From: JBBIRW01 sp037441565
Lineage (GTDB): Bacteria > Desulfobacterota > JBBIRW01
Assembly (NCBI GenBank): GCA_037441565.1
Contig: JBBIRW010000005.1
Coordinates: 62,001 to 126,000 of the forward strand
Direction: 5' to 3'
Length of the DNA stretch: 64,000 nt
Both the position numbers and the translations under genes were made by a program. The notes below the pieces were generated by a model. The model worked only from the letters and a program-made list of their open reading frames with translations. It had not been told where the DNA came from and ran no database searches. Below, piece after piece: positions 16,012-23,766 of this stretch (its first letter is position 1; each line of letters starts with the position of its first letter).

Positions 16012-17003
16012 CAGGGGATCAAAAAATGGTTGTAACCCTTTGGAGGGAGATCGATAACCTCACCTTTTTTATCTAAGATCCTTAATCCCTTCTCTCCCTC
16101 TATAACGCCGATTTCAGTTATAGAAGTTTCAAAATGCCTTTGAAATTCCTTTATAAACTGCTCTTTCTTCCGGGATGAAACCGTAAAGAGTAATTCATAA
16201 TCCTCACCACCTGATAGCACACAATCCCAGAGTCCCTCTTTCATCTCTTCCCTTATCCTTAAAAAAGATTTTGAAAGCGGTATCCGTTCCAGCCATAATG
16301 TTGCACCCTTTTTGCTCGATTCAAGTATGTGGCTCAGATCCTGCAAAAGTCCATCGCTTATATCTATCATTGATGTTGCAAACCCCTTTTTTGCAATAAA
16401 CGATCCCTCCTTTACCCTCGGTTGCACCTCGATGTGCCTGAGCACCACCTCATCCTCGCCTTTTATCCACCCCATCCCCTTTTCCTCAAGGATCTTTAAT
16501 CCCAGTGAAGAATCACCAATTGTTCCTGTAACGAATATAGCATCCCCCTCTTCCGCACCGCTTCTTGTTACAAAGGCATCTGAAAAACCAATCATTGTTA
16601 TGTTTATCATCATTTTGTTTGACGAAGACATGTCCCCCCCGATAAGGTAAACACCAAAGCTTTCTGCCATATGCTTCATACCCATATTAAACTCATCGAT
16701 GAAATCAAGCTCAGTCTGGGGACTTAATGCTATAGAAAGCAGGAAATATCTTGGCTCTCCACCCATTGCGGCTATATCACTCAAATTAACAGCAACAGCC
16801 TTCTTACCAAGCTGATAAGGGGTAATGTAGTCAAGCTTGAAATGAACATCCTCGATGAGGAGATCAGTTGTGAGGAGAATATATCTCTCCCCGCATTTTA
16901 TTACACCAGCATCATCACCGATACCAACTATAGCATCTCCCTTGTTCCATCCCTCCGAAATCCTCTTTATAAGATTGAACTCTCCAAATCGACCGATTTC
17001 CAT
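16011..17003 (-). CDS. thiL: Thiamine-monophosphate kinase
   Basis: Phosphorylates thiamine monophosphate to the active cofactor thiamine pyrophosphate. 330 residues starting MEIGRFGEFNLIKRI; GIGDDAGVI near 28, LLTTDLLIEDVHF near 44, AVNLSDIAAMGGEP near 73, YLIGGDMSS near 120, and SMIDISDGLLQDLSHI near 218 are the family's ATP/Mg and substrate motifs. No other thi genes are present, so it is probably a stand-alone thiL inside the stress/housekeeping run. It overlaps lon upstream and the CNNM gene downstream by one base each. Confidence 0.94.
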   Translation of the reverse strand: MEIGRFGEFNLIKRISEGWNKGDAIVGIGDDAGVIKCGERYILLTTDLLIEDVHFKLDYITPYQLGKKAVAVNLSDIAAMGGEPRYFLLSIALSPQTELDFIDEFNMGMKHMAESFGVYLIGGDMSSSNKMMINITMIGFSDAFVTRSGAEEGDAIFVTGTIGDSSLGLKILEEKGMGWIKGEDEVVLRHIEVQPRVKEGSFIAKKGFATSMIDISDGLLQDLSHILESSKKGATLWLERIPLSKSFLRIREEMKEGLWDCVLSGGEDYELLFTVSSRKKEQFIKEFQRHFETSITEIGVIEGEKGLRILDKKGEVIDLPPKGYNHFLIP

Positions 17004-19399
17004 CAGATTGTTTTTACCCTGGGTGTTTGTCCTGAGATCCCTGCGGATTTAATAATAGGGGTTTTGAAAGCAACATCAAGAATCTCATCCATATGCTTTA
17101 CAATCCTAAATTCCATCTTCTTCCTTATATTGGAGGGAACCTCCTCAATATCCTTCTCATTCTTTTCGGGTATGATCATACATTTTATCCCCGATCTTGC
17201 AGCAGCGAGCGCCTTTTCCTTAATACCACCCACAGGAAGAACCCTTCCCCTGAGCGTAACCTCCCCTGTCATTGCAATATCCCTCTTTACAGGAATCTTC
17301 AGAAGTGCAGATATAAGTGCAGTTGCCATTGTTACACCCGCAGAGGGCCCATCCTTTGGAATAGCGCCTGCAGGAACATGTATGTGGATGTCCATTTTTG
17401 AAAAATCCTCTTTCCTGTCCCACTCCATCATCTTTGCCCTTGCATAGCTTAAAGCTGCCTGAGCAGATTCTTTCATAACCTCTCCGAGATGACCGGTGAG
17501 AATGAGGTTCCCTTTACCCTTGAGGATTGTTGCCTCAACATAAAGAATGTCTCCACCACTTTCTGTCCAGGCAAGACCTGTAGCCACACCTATCTCATCC
17601 CTTTCCTGCTCTGTCTCTGGAAGGAAGCGAGGTGGGCCAAGGAATTTAAAAAGATTATTTGCATTTATATTAACGATCCCCTTTTTACCCTCAGCAATCA
17701 TCTTCGCTACCTTTCTACAGATTGTGGCTATCTCCCTTTCAAGATTTCTCAATCCCGCTTCCTTTGTGTACTCAAGGATTATCTTCATGATGGCCTTCGG
17801 AGAGATACTCAGGTGCTTATTTGTAAGACCATGTTCCTTGAGCTGTTTCGGAATAAGAAAATCCATTGCAATCTTTAGTTTTTCCTCTTCTGTGTATCCA
17901 GCAAGCCTTATTATCTCCATCCTATCCTTAAGGGCAGGAAGAATGGGATCAACAAGATTGGCAGTGGTGATAAACATAACCTTCGAAAGGTCAAAAGGCA
18001 CACCAAGATAATGATCGCTAAAGGAAAAGTTCTGCTCAGGATCAAGAACCTCAAGAAGTGCTGCGGATGGGTCCCCTCTAAAATCTGCACCTATCTTGTC
18101 CACCTCATCAAGCATAAATACAGGATTGTTTGTGCCTGCCTGCTTGATACCCTGAATAATCCTTCCTGGTAATGCCCCAACATAAGTTCTCCTGTGACCT
18201 CTGATCTCTGCTTCATCATGCACACCACCCAGTGAGATCCTGACAAACTTCCTTCCAAGTGCCCTTGCAATAGATTTTCCAAGGGATGTCTTACCCACAC
18301 CTGGAGGTCCAACAAAGCAAAGGATGGGACCTTTCATATCCTTCTTGAGCTTTCTTACTGCAAGGTATTCAAGGATTCTTTCTTTCACCTTTTCAAGATC
18401 ATAGTGATCCTCATCAAGGACCTTCTTTGCCTTTTTGAGGTCAAGATTATCCTTTGTTGATCTACTCCAGGGAAGCTCCACAAGCCAGTCAAGGTATGTC
18501 CTTACAATGGCTGCTTCTGCAGACTCTGGATGCATCTGTTCGAGTCTCCCCAGTTGCTTCAATGCCTCCTTCTCTACCTCAGCAGGCATTCTTGCCTTTT
18601 TAATCTTTTCCCTGAATTCCTGGATCTCCTCATCCCTTGCATCAAGCTCACCCAACTCCTGTTTAATAGCCCTCAATTGCTCCCTGAGGAAGTATTCCCT
18701 CTGACTCTTACTTATCTCTTCCTTCGCCTGGGATGCAATCTTTGCCTGCATTTCGGATACTTCTATTTCGCGGACAAGGATTTCATTTATCTTATGAAGC
18801 CTTTCAATAGGGCTTATAATTTCAAGGACCTTCTGGGATTCCTCAATCTTAAGCCTCAGATTTGATGCAACAATATCAGCAAGCATGCCCGGATCGGATA
18901 TATTATCTGTAATCATGCTTAATTCTGCAGGAAGACTTCTCAGGGTAAGTATCCTTTCAACCCTTTCCTTAACAGTTCTGAGTAATGCCTCGACCTCCAG
19001 TGATATCTCGCTGGGCTGTTTTTCAACAATCCTTTCCACCCTTACCCTGTAGCAAGGTTTATAATCTGTATAGGAAATTATCCTGCCTCTGGATATACCC
19101 TGTATCAGTATCTTTACCCTTCCATCGGGCAGTTTAAGCATCTTCAGGATAGTGGCTATGGTTCCCATTGAAAAGATCTCATCAGGGTTGGGGTTTTCTA
19201 TTGTGGGATCCTTCTGCGTTGCAAGAAAAATGAGCCTGTCCCTTGATAGTGACTCATCAACTGCCCTTATCGAGCTTTCTCTTCCCACAAAAAGAGGTAT
19301 GGTCATGTATGGGAAGACTACTATATCCCTTACTGGAAGGAGTGGGAGAAATTCCGGCACCTCCAGTATCTTTTTTTCTTCATCAAATTTCTCTTCCAT
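17003..19399 (-). CDS. lon: ATP-dependent protease Lon
   Basis: Cytosolic AAA+ serine protease that degrades damaged and regulatory proteins. 798 residues: LON substrate-binding N-domain (LPLLPVRDIVVFPYMTIPLF), coiled-coil middle, AAA+ module with Walker A GPPGVGKTS and Walker B VFMLDEVDKIG, and the protease domain with the catalytic Ser in PKDGPSAGVTMATAL (about 686) and Lys in GGIKEKALAA (about 729). The start overlaps the hsp20 stop by one base. Its place behind hsp20 and hrcA-grpE-dnaJ suggests heat-shock co-regulation. Confidence 0.96.
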   Translation of the reverse strand: MEEKFDEEKKILEVPEFLPLLPVRDIVVFPYMTIPLFVGRESSIRAVDESLSRDRLIFLATQKDPTIENPNPDEIFSMGTIATILKMLKLPDGRVKILIQGISRGRIISYTDYKPCYRVRVERIVEKQPSEISLEVEALLRTVKERVERILTLRSLPAELSMITDNISDPGMLADIVASNLRLKIEESQKVLEIISPIERLHKINEILVREIEVSEMQAKIASQAKEEISKSQREYFLREQLRAIKQELGELDARDEEIQEFREKIKKARMPAEVEKEALKQLGRLEQMHPESAEAAIVRTYLDWLVELPWSRSTKDNLDLKKAKKVLDEDHYDLEKVKERILEYLAVRKLKKDMKGPILCFVGPPGVGKTSLGKSIARALGRKFVRISLGGVHDEAEIRGHRRTYVGALPGRIIQGIKQAGTNNPVFMLDEVDKIGADFRGDPSAALLEVLDPEQNFSFSDHYLGVPFDLSKVMFITTANLVDPILPALKDRMEIIRLAGYTEEEKLKIAMDFLIPKQLKEHGLTNKHLSISPKAIMKIILEYTKEAGLRNLEREIATICRKVAKMIAEGKKGIVNINANNLFKFLGPPRFLPETEQERDEIGVATGLAWTESGGDILYVEATILKGKGNLILTGHLGEVMKESAQAALSYARAKMMEWDRKEDFSKMDIHIHVPAGAIPKDGPSAGVTMATALISALLKIPVKRDIAMTGEVTLRGRVLPVGGIKEKALAAARSGIKCMIIPEKNEKDIEEVPSNIRKKMEFRIVKHMDEILDVAFKTPIIKSAGISGQTPRVKTI

Positions 19400-19818
19400 T
19401 AATCCTCCTGTATTCTTATCTTTCTTTTTACCGATAGAGGTTCTTTTATCTTCGGAATGGCAATAATCATCACTCCGTTCCTGTAGATTGCCTTTATCTG
19501 GGAGGGATCAGGAATCCATGGAAGCTCCACTATCCTCTTGAATTTTCCGAAACACCTCTCTGCGCAATGATAGTTCCTCTTCTCACCAGCTGTATCCTCA
19601 ACCTTTTTACCCATAAGGATTAGCAAATTTTCATAAATAAAAAGCTCAACGTCATCCTTCCTTACACCTGCGAGCTCAGCCTCGATAAAGAGGGTATCCC
19701 TTCTTTCAAATACATCAATGCACGGATAGGGGATAAGGGGCTCCTCCTCTGGAAGGACGCTTCCCCTGATAACGGCAAAATACCATTCCACCTCTTCGCT
19801 GATAATCTCTATCCGCAT
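19399..19818 (-). CDS. Small heat-shock protein (Hsp20/alpha-crystallin)
   Basis: ATP-independent holdase chaperone of 139 residues. The alpha-crystallin domain runs from about residue 33 (CIDVFERRDTLFIEAELAGV) to the terminal GVMIIAIPK motif, with an I-x-I-like tail (RKIRI) used for oligomer assembly. The usual A-x-x-x-NGVL motif appears as YRNGVMIIAIPK. It lies 4 bases after galU and overlaps lon by one base, so it is translated as part of the chaperone/protease operon. Confidence 0.92.
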   Translation of the reverse strand: MRIEIISEEVEWYFAVIRGSVLPEEEPLIPYPCIDVFERRDTLFIEAELAGVRKDDVELFIYENLLILMGKKVEDTAGEKRNYHCAERCFGKFKRIVELPWIPDPSQIKAIYRNGVMIIAIPKIKEPLSVKRKIRIQED

Positions 19819-19822
19819 AATC

Positions 19823-20686
19823 TCACTGAATATTAAGTTTTCTTATGAATTCCTTGACTTCTCTGAAAATATCCCCTCTTTTCAAAGAGAAGGCAAGGTT
19901 TGCTTTGATAAACCCTGCTTTGTCACCGCAGTCGTACCTCTCACCCGTGATCTCATAGGCATAAATGGATCTTTCGTTAAGGAGTACTCTTATCGCATCG
20001 GTAAGCTGAATCTCACCCATTTTTCCAGGTCTCGTATTATCTAATATATCAAAAATCTCGGGTGTAAGTATATACCTCCCGATTATACCGAGATTGGATG
20101 GTGCCCTCGATGCAGGGGGCTTCTCCACCACATCTTTGATCAGATATACACCATCGGAAACCTTCTCCCCTTTTATTATTCCGTATGATGAGACCTTCTC
20201 GCGAGGAACCCTTTCCACAGCTAATACCGGAGCCTTCATACGATTATAGATCTGGATCATCTGTCTCATTACAGGGATCTTTGCATCTATGATGTCATCC
20301 GCAAGGATTACTGCAAAGGCCTCCTGACCCACAAAACTCCTTGCGCAGAGAATGGCATGTCCAAGGCCAAGGGTTTCCTTCTGCCTTACATAGAAGATCT
20401 CAGCAAGGTCCGAGATCTTTCTCATTTCCTTTGCAAGCTTCTTTTTACCCCTTTTTATTAGATTCCTCTCCAGTTCAAGGGATATGTCGAAATAATCCTC
20501 AATAGCTGTTTTCCCCATCCCTGTGATAATGATGATATTTTCTATCCCTGATAATACGGCCTCTTCCACACAATAGTGGATGAGAGGCTTATCAACCAGG
20601 GGGAGCATCTCTTTTGGTGATGATTTTGTAAGCGGGAGAAATCTTGTCCCCAGTCCTGCAGCTGGAAATACCGCCTTTTTTATCAT
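19823..20686 (-). CDS. galU: UTP-glucose-1-phosphate uridylyltransferase
   Basis: Makes UDP-glucose from UTP and glucose-1-phosphate for surface polysaccharides. 287 residues with the nucleotidyltransferase signature KAVFPAAGLGTRFLPLTKSS at residues 4-23, VDKPLIHYCVEEA, the metal site ILADDII near 127, and VEKPPASRAPSNLGIIGRY near 187. It begins 51 bases after dnaJ, the largest gap within this block, and is an odd metabolic gene between dnaJ and hsp20. A link to the glycogen genes further downstream is only suggestive, since those enzymes normally use ADP- or UDP-glucose. Confidence 0.94.
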   Translation of the reverse strand: MIKKAVFPAAGLGTRFLPLTKSSPKEMLPLVDKPLIHYCVEEAVLSGIENIIIITGMGKTAIEDYFDISLELERNLIKRGKKKLAKEMRKISDLAEIFYVRQKETLGLGHAILCARSFVGQEAFAVILADDIIDAKIPVMRQMIQIYNRMKAPVLAVERVPREKVSSYGIIKGEKVSDGVYLIKDVVEKPPASRAPSNLGIIGRYILTPEIFDILDNTRPGKMGEIQLTDAIRVLLNERSIYAYEITGERYDCGDKAGFIKANLAFSLKRGDIFREVKEFIRKLNIQ

Positions 20687-20737
20687 CCTGTAAGAACCCC
20701 GAATCTATAAAATTTTAAGTCACATGTTTAACAGGCG

Positions 20738-21856
20738 TCAAGAAAAGAGCTTTTTTACTTTTTCCCAGAAGCTTTTACCCATAGGATGGATACTCTCTCC
20801 GGAGATCTTTGCGAATTCCATCAAAAGCTTCTTCTGCTCCTCCGTTAATTTCTTTGGCACTTCAACAACAATCCTGATAATCTGATCACCCCTTCCAGAG
20901 CCATCAAGCCTTTCAACCCCTTTCCCCTTTAATCTAAAGGTCTGCCCTGATTGCGTTCCTGGTGGAATCCTGAACTTTGTCATCCCATCAATTGTCGGTA
21001 TATCTATTTCATCACCGAGCGCTGCCTGAACGAAGCTTATAGGTATTTCACAGATTATATCATTGCCATCCCTTTCAAAGATCGGGTGTTCCCTCACTGA
21101 TATTACAACATAAAGATCTCCTGGGGGACCACCATACAATCCCATTTCCCCTTCACCCTGAATCCTCAATCGCGTTCCAGTCTCAACACCAGGTGGAATT
21201 CTTACTGAAATCTCCTTTTCCTTCTTGACCCTTCCATTTCCTTTACATACCGGGCATATCTCTTTAATCACCCTCCCCTCACCACCACATCTGGAGCATG
21301 TCCTGCTTATGGTGATAAATCCCTGATGAAATCTCTCCTGCCCCGTTCCCCTGCAGACCCTGCATGTTTCTATTCCTGTTCCCCCTTTTGCACCACTTCC
21401 ACCGCAATCACTGCAGGTTATATACTTTGGAATTTTTATCTGTTTATCTGTCCCGAAAACCGACTCTTCAAAGCTGATCTGGAGGTTATACCTTAAGTCA
21501 TGCCCCTTTTGCGGACGCGGCCCCCTTCTTCTTGATCTGTCACCTATAAAGTCACCGAAAAATTCCTCAAATATCTCATTAAGGTCCCTGAATGAAAAAC
21601 CAAAATCACTTTCAGTGAATGGTGATCCCGGTCCAGCAATGTCGCCGTATCGGTCATAATAGGCCCGCTTTTCGGGTGAACTTAAAACCTCGTATGCCTC
21701 CGATATCTCTTTGAATTTTTCTTCAGCTTCCTTATTTCCCGGATTCCTGTCCGGATGATATTGAAGGGCAAGGCGACGAAATGCCTTTTTTATATCATCC
21801 TCTGTTGCATTTCTATCAATTCCGAGTATTTCATAGTAGTCCTTTTTGGATCCCAC
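20738..21856 (-). CDS. dnaJ: Chaperone protein DnaJ (Hsp40)
   Basis: Co-chaperone that delivers substrates to DnaK and stimulates its ATPase. 372 residues: J domain with YYEILGIDRNATEDDIKKAF and the HPD motif (YHPDRNPG near 36), a Gly/Phe-rich linker, four CxxCxGxG zinc repeats (CSDCGGSG, CRVCRGTG, CSRCGGEG, CPVCKGNG) and the C-terminal substrate domains. It begins 2 bases after grpE. dnaK is not between grpE and dnaJ and does not occur in the window. Confidence 0.96.
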   Translation of the reverse strand: MGSKKDYYEILGIDRNATEDDIKKAFRRLALQYHPDRNPGNKEAEEKFKEISEAYEVLSSPEKRAYYDRYGDIAGPGSPFTESDFGFSFRDLNEIFEEFFGDFIGDRSRRRGPRPQKGHDLRYNLQISFEESVFGTDKQIKIPKYITCSDCGGSGAKGGTGIETCRVCRGTGQERFHQGFITISRTCSRCGGEGRVIKEICPVCKGNGRVKKEKEISVRIPPGVETGTRLRIQGEGEMGLYGGPPGDLYVVISVREHPIFERDGNDIICEIPISFVQAALGDEIDIPTIDGMTKFRIPPGTQSGQTFRLKGKGVERLDGSGRGDQIIRIVVEVPKKLTEEQKKLLMEFAKISGESIHPMGKSFWEKVKKLFS

Positions 21857-21858
21857 TT

Positions 21859-22464
21859 TTACTCACTCTCTTTTTCTTTGGATAAATCCTCCCTCTTTGG
21901 GGATTTTGAAACAATTACAAGGGAAGGCCTCAGCAATCGATTGTAATATGTATAGCCTTTTCTCAGCTCCTCTATCACGATACCATCCTCACCTTCCTTT
22001 TCTATGTAATCAACTGCCTCATGCCTCATAGGATTGAATTTTTCATTGAGGGAGTCAATCCTCTCCACACCAAATTTATAAAGTATAGACAAAAACTGAT
22101 TGAATGTAAGCCTTACACCCTCCACAAATGGGAAAAACTCTCCACCATCCTTTGCGTGCTTAAGTGCATTTTCAAGGTTATCCAGCACAGGAAGGAGCTC
22201 CCTAAGGAGGGACTCATTTGAATATTTTAGATTTTCCTCCCTCTCCTTTGCGATCCTCTTCTTATAATTATCAAACTCCGCATACAGTCGGATATACTTA
22301 TCCTGAAGTTCGGCATATGCCTTTTCAAGCTGCTCAAGTTGAGCCCTTAATTCCTCAAGTGGATCTTTTGCCTCCTGAGGCTCTGCACCACCGGAAGTCT
22401 CTACTGACTCCTCTTCTTTCTTCTCCTCTTCCACCTTTTCCCTTATTTCCCCCTTATCATCCAT
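21859..22464 (-). CDS. grpE: Nucleotide exchange factor GrpE
   Basis: Releases ADP from DnaK. 201 residues: an acidic, Lys/Glu-rich disordered head, a long coiled coil (LEELRAQLEQLEKAYAELQD), and the C-terminal beta domain with FNPMRHEAVDYIE and VIEELRKGYTYYNRLLRPSLV. I start at the ATG at 22464, which follows GAGGAGGGTG at good spacing; a non-conserved extension upstream is possible in frame but unlikely. Second gene of the hrcA operon. Confidence 0.94.
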   Translation of the reverse strand: MDDKGEIREKVEEEKKEEESVETSGGAEPQEAKDPLEELRAQLEQLEKAYAELQDKYIRLYAEFDNYKKRIAKEREENLKYSNESLLRELLPVLDNLENALKHAKDGGEFFPFVEGVRLTFNQFLSILYKFGVERIDSLNEKFNPMRHEAVDYIEKEGEDGIVIEELRKGYTYYNRLLRPSLVIVSKSPKREDLSKEKESE

Positions 22465-22533
22465 GATATCACCCTCCTCAAAATAAAAAAGCAAGGGTTT
22501 GCCTTTCTTTTTGATAATAGATAAATGCAGATA

Positions 22534-23616
22534 TCAGATCCGTTCAAGGATGTTGCTTATTACACGGGATGTATATTCTACAAGTGGAATTACCCTCGCA
22601 TAATCCATCCTGATAGGGCCAACAATACCTATTGCACCCAGAATAGAATCGGGATTCCCATAAGGGGAAAGGACAAAGCTTAGATCTTTTATATCGCCGA
22701 TAGATACCTCTTCCCCGATTATTACCTGAACTCCCTCGGAAAACATGCTCTTTTCGAGAAGCTCGAGAAGAAGCCTCTTTTCCTGAAGTGCCTGATATAA
22801 ATCCCTCATTTTTTTAATATTGGAAAATTCGGGTTGGTCAAATATATTGGATGTCCCATCGATATATATTTCTGTATCCCCTATTGAATCCTCACCCTGA
22901 ACATCAAATGCCTTTTTGCTCAAGGTAATAGCTTTTTGATAAAGCTCATCATAATCCTTACTGTCCTTTTCTATCTCCTTAACGATCCTCCCCTTTATCT
23001 CCTCCAATGTTAAATTCTCCATAATACCATTAAGATGCCTTGTTATTCTATCAAGCTCATCCTGGGAAATGTCATCCTCCCATTCAATAACCCTGTTCTG
23101 GATAAGTCCTCCCTTTGATATGAAGATAACAAGGATCCTGCCTTTGTCCAGCCTTATAAATTCTATATGTTTTAAGATAATCCTGCTAAATTTTGGCATA
23201 AACACGATACCAGGATAATGTGTTATCCGCGATAAAACCCTTGAGGTCGTTTTCATAATAACCCCTATTTCCATATCAATATTGCAATAAGCATCCTCAA
23301 TGAGCCTCTTTTCCTGAGGCTCCATTAACCTGATCTTAAGCAGGCTATCTATATAAAAACGGAAGCCCTTACCTGTTGGTATCCTTCCGGCTGATGTATG
23401 GGGCTGTGTGAGATAACCCTCCTCTTCAAGATCAGCCATGATATTTCTTACAGTAGCAGGACTCATGGAAAATCGGTGCTTCTTCACTATGGCTCTTGAT
23501 CCCACAGGCTCGGCAGAATTTATATAATCCTCAACTACTGCCCTGAGGACAAGCATGTCCCTCGGAGAAAGTGTTGGAGCGCCATTACTTTCGGTTTTAT
23601 AATGTCTTCTTTTCAT
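22534..23616 (-). CDS. hrcA: Heat-inducible transcription repressor HrcA
   Basis: Repressor that binds CIRCE elements and is kept active by GroEL. 360 residues: winged-helix N-terminus (LSPRDMLVLRAVVEDYINSAEPVGSRAI, then SPATVRNIMADLEEEGYLTQPHTSAGRIPTGKGFRFYID), then the GAF-like C-terminal part ending SILGAIGIVGPIRMDYARVIPLVEYTS. I start at the ATG at 23616; the longer GTG-started frame would run into the CIRCE site. It is first in the operon and should repress itself, grpE and dnaJ. Confidence 0.95.
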   Translation of the reverse strand: MKRRHYKTESNGAPTLSPRDMLVLRAVVEDYINSAEPVGSRAIVKKHRFSMSPATVRNIMADLEEEGYLTQPHTSAGRIPTGKGFRFYIDSLLKIRLMEPQEKRLIEDAYCNIDMEIGVIMKTTSRVLSRITHYPGIVFMPKFSRIILKHIEFIRLDKGRILVIFISKGGLIQNRVIEWEDDISQDELDRITRHLNGIMENLTLEEIKGRIVKEIEKDSKDYDELYQKAITLSKKAFDVQGEDSIGDTEIYIDGTSNIFDQPEFSNIKKMRDLYQALQEKRLLLELLEKSMFSEGVQVIIGEEVSIGDIKDLSFVLSPYGNPDSILGAIGIVGPIRMDYARVIPLVEYTSRVISNILERI

Positions 23617-23627
23617 AATTTTTAATT

Positions 23628-23654
23628 TTAGCACTCTTTTGGTGAGAGTGCTAA
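23628..23654 (-). promoter_or_regulatory. CIRCE operator (HrcA-binding site)
   Basis: A perfect TTAGCACTC-N9-GAGTGCTAA inverted repeat, the classical CIRCE sequence, 11 bases upstream of the hrcA ATG and around the predicted transcription start. Confidence 0.97.
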
Positions 23655-23660
23655 ATATAT

Positions 23661-23689
23661 TTTTTAAAACATACAGGGCGCTCTGTCAA
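23661..23689 (-). promoter_or_regulatory. Promoter of the hrcA operon
   Basis: TTGACA (23684-23689), 17-base spacer and a weak TAAAAA -10 (23661-23666) on the minus strand, placing the start at the edge of the CIRCE element. Confidence 0.55.
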
Positions 23690-23766
23690 GGTTTTTCCTA
23701 TCCTTACGCAATATCCTATCCCTCTTCTGGATTTCGGGTTATCATTTAATTAAAATTGTTCTGAAT

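Noticed and set aside
23628..23654. Inverted repeat upstream of hrcA as a terminator
   Set aside because: It matches CIRCE exactly, has no U-run, and lies at the promoter.
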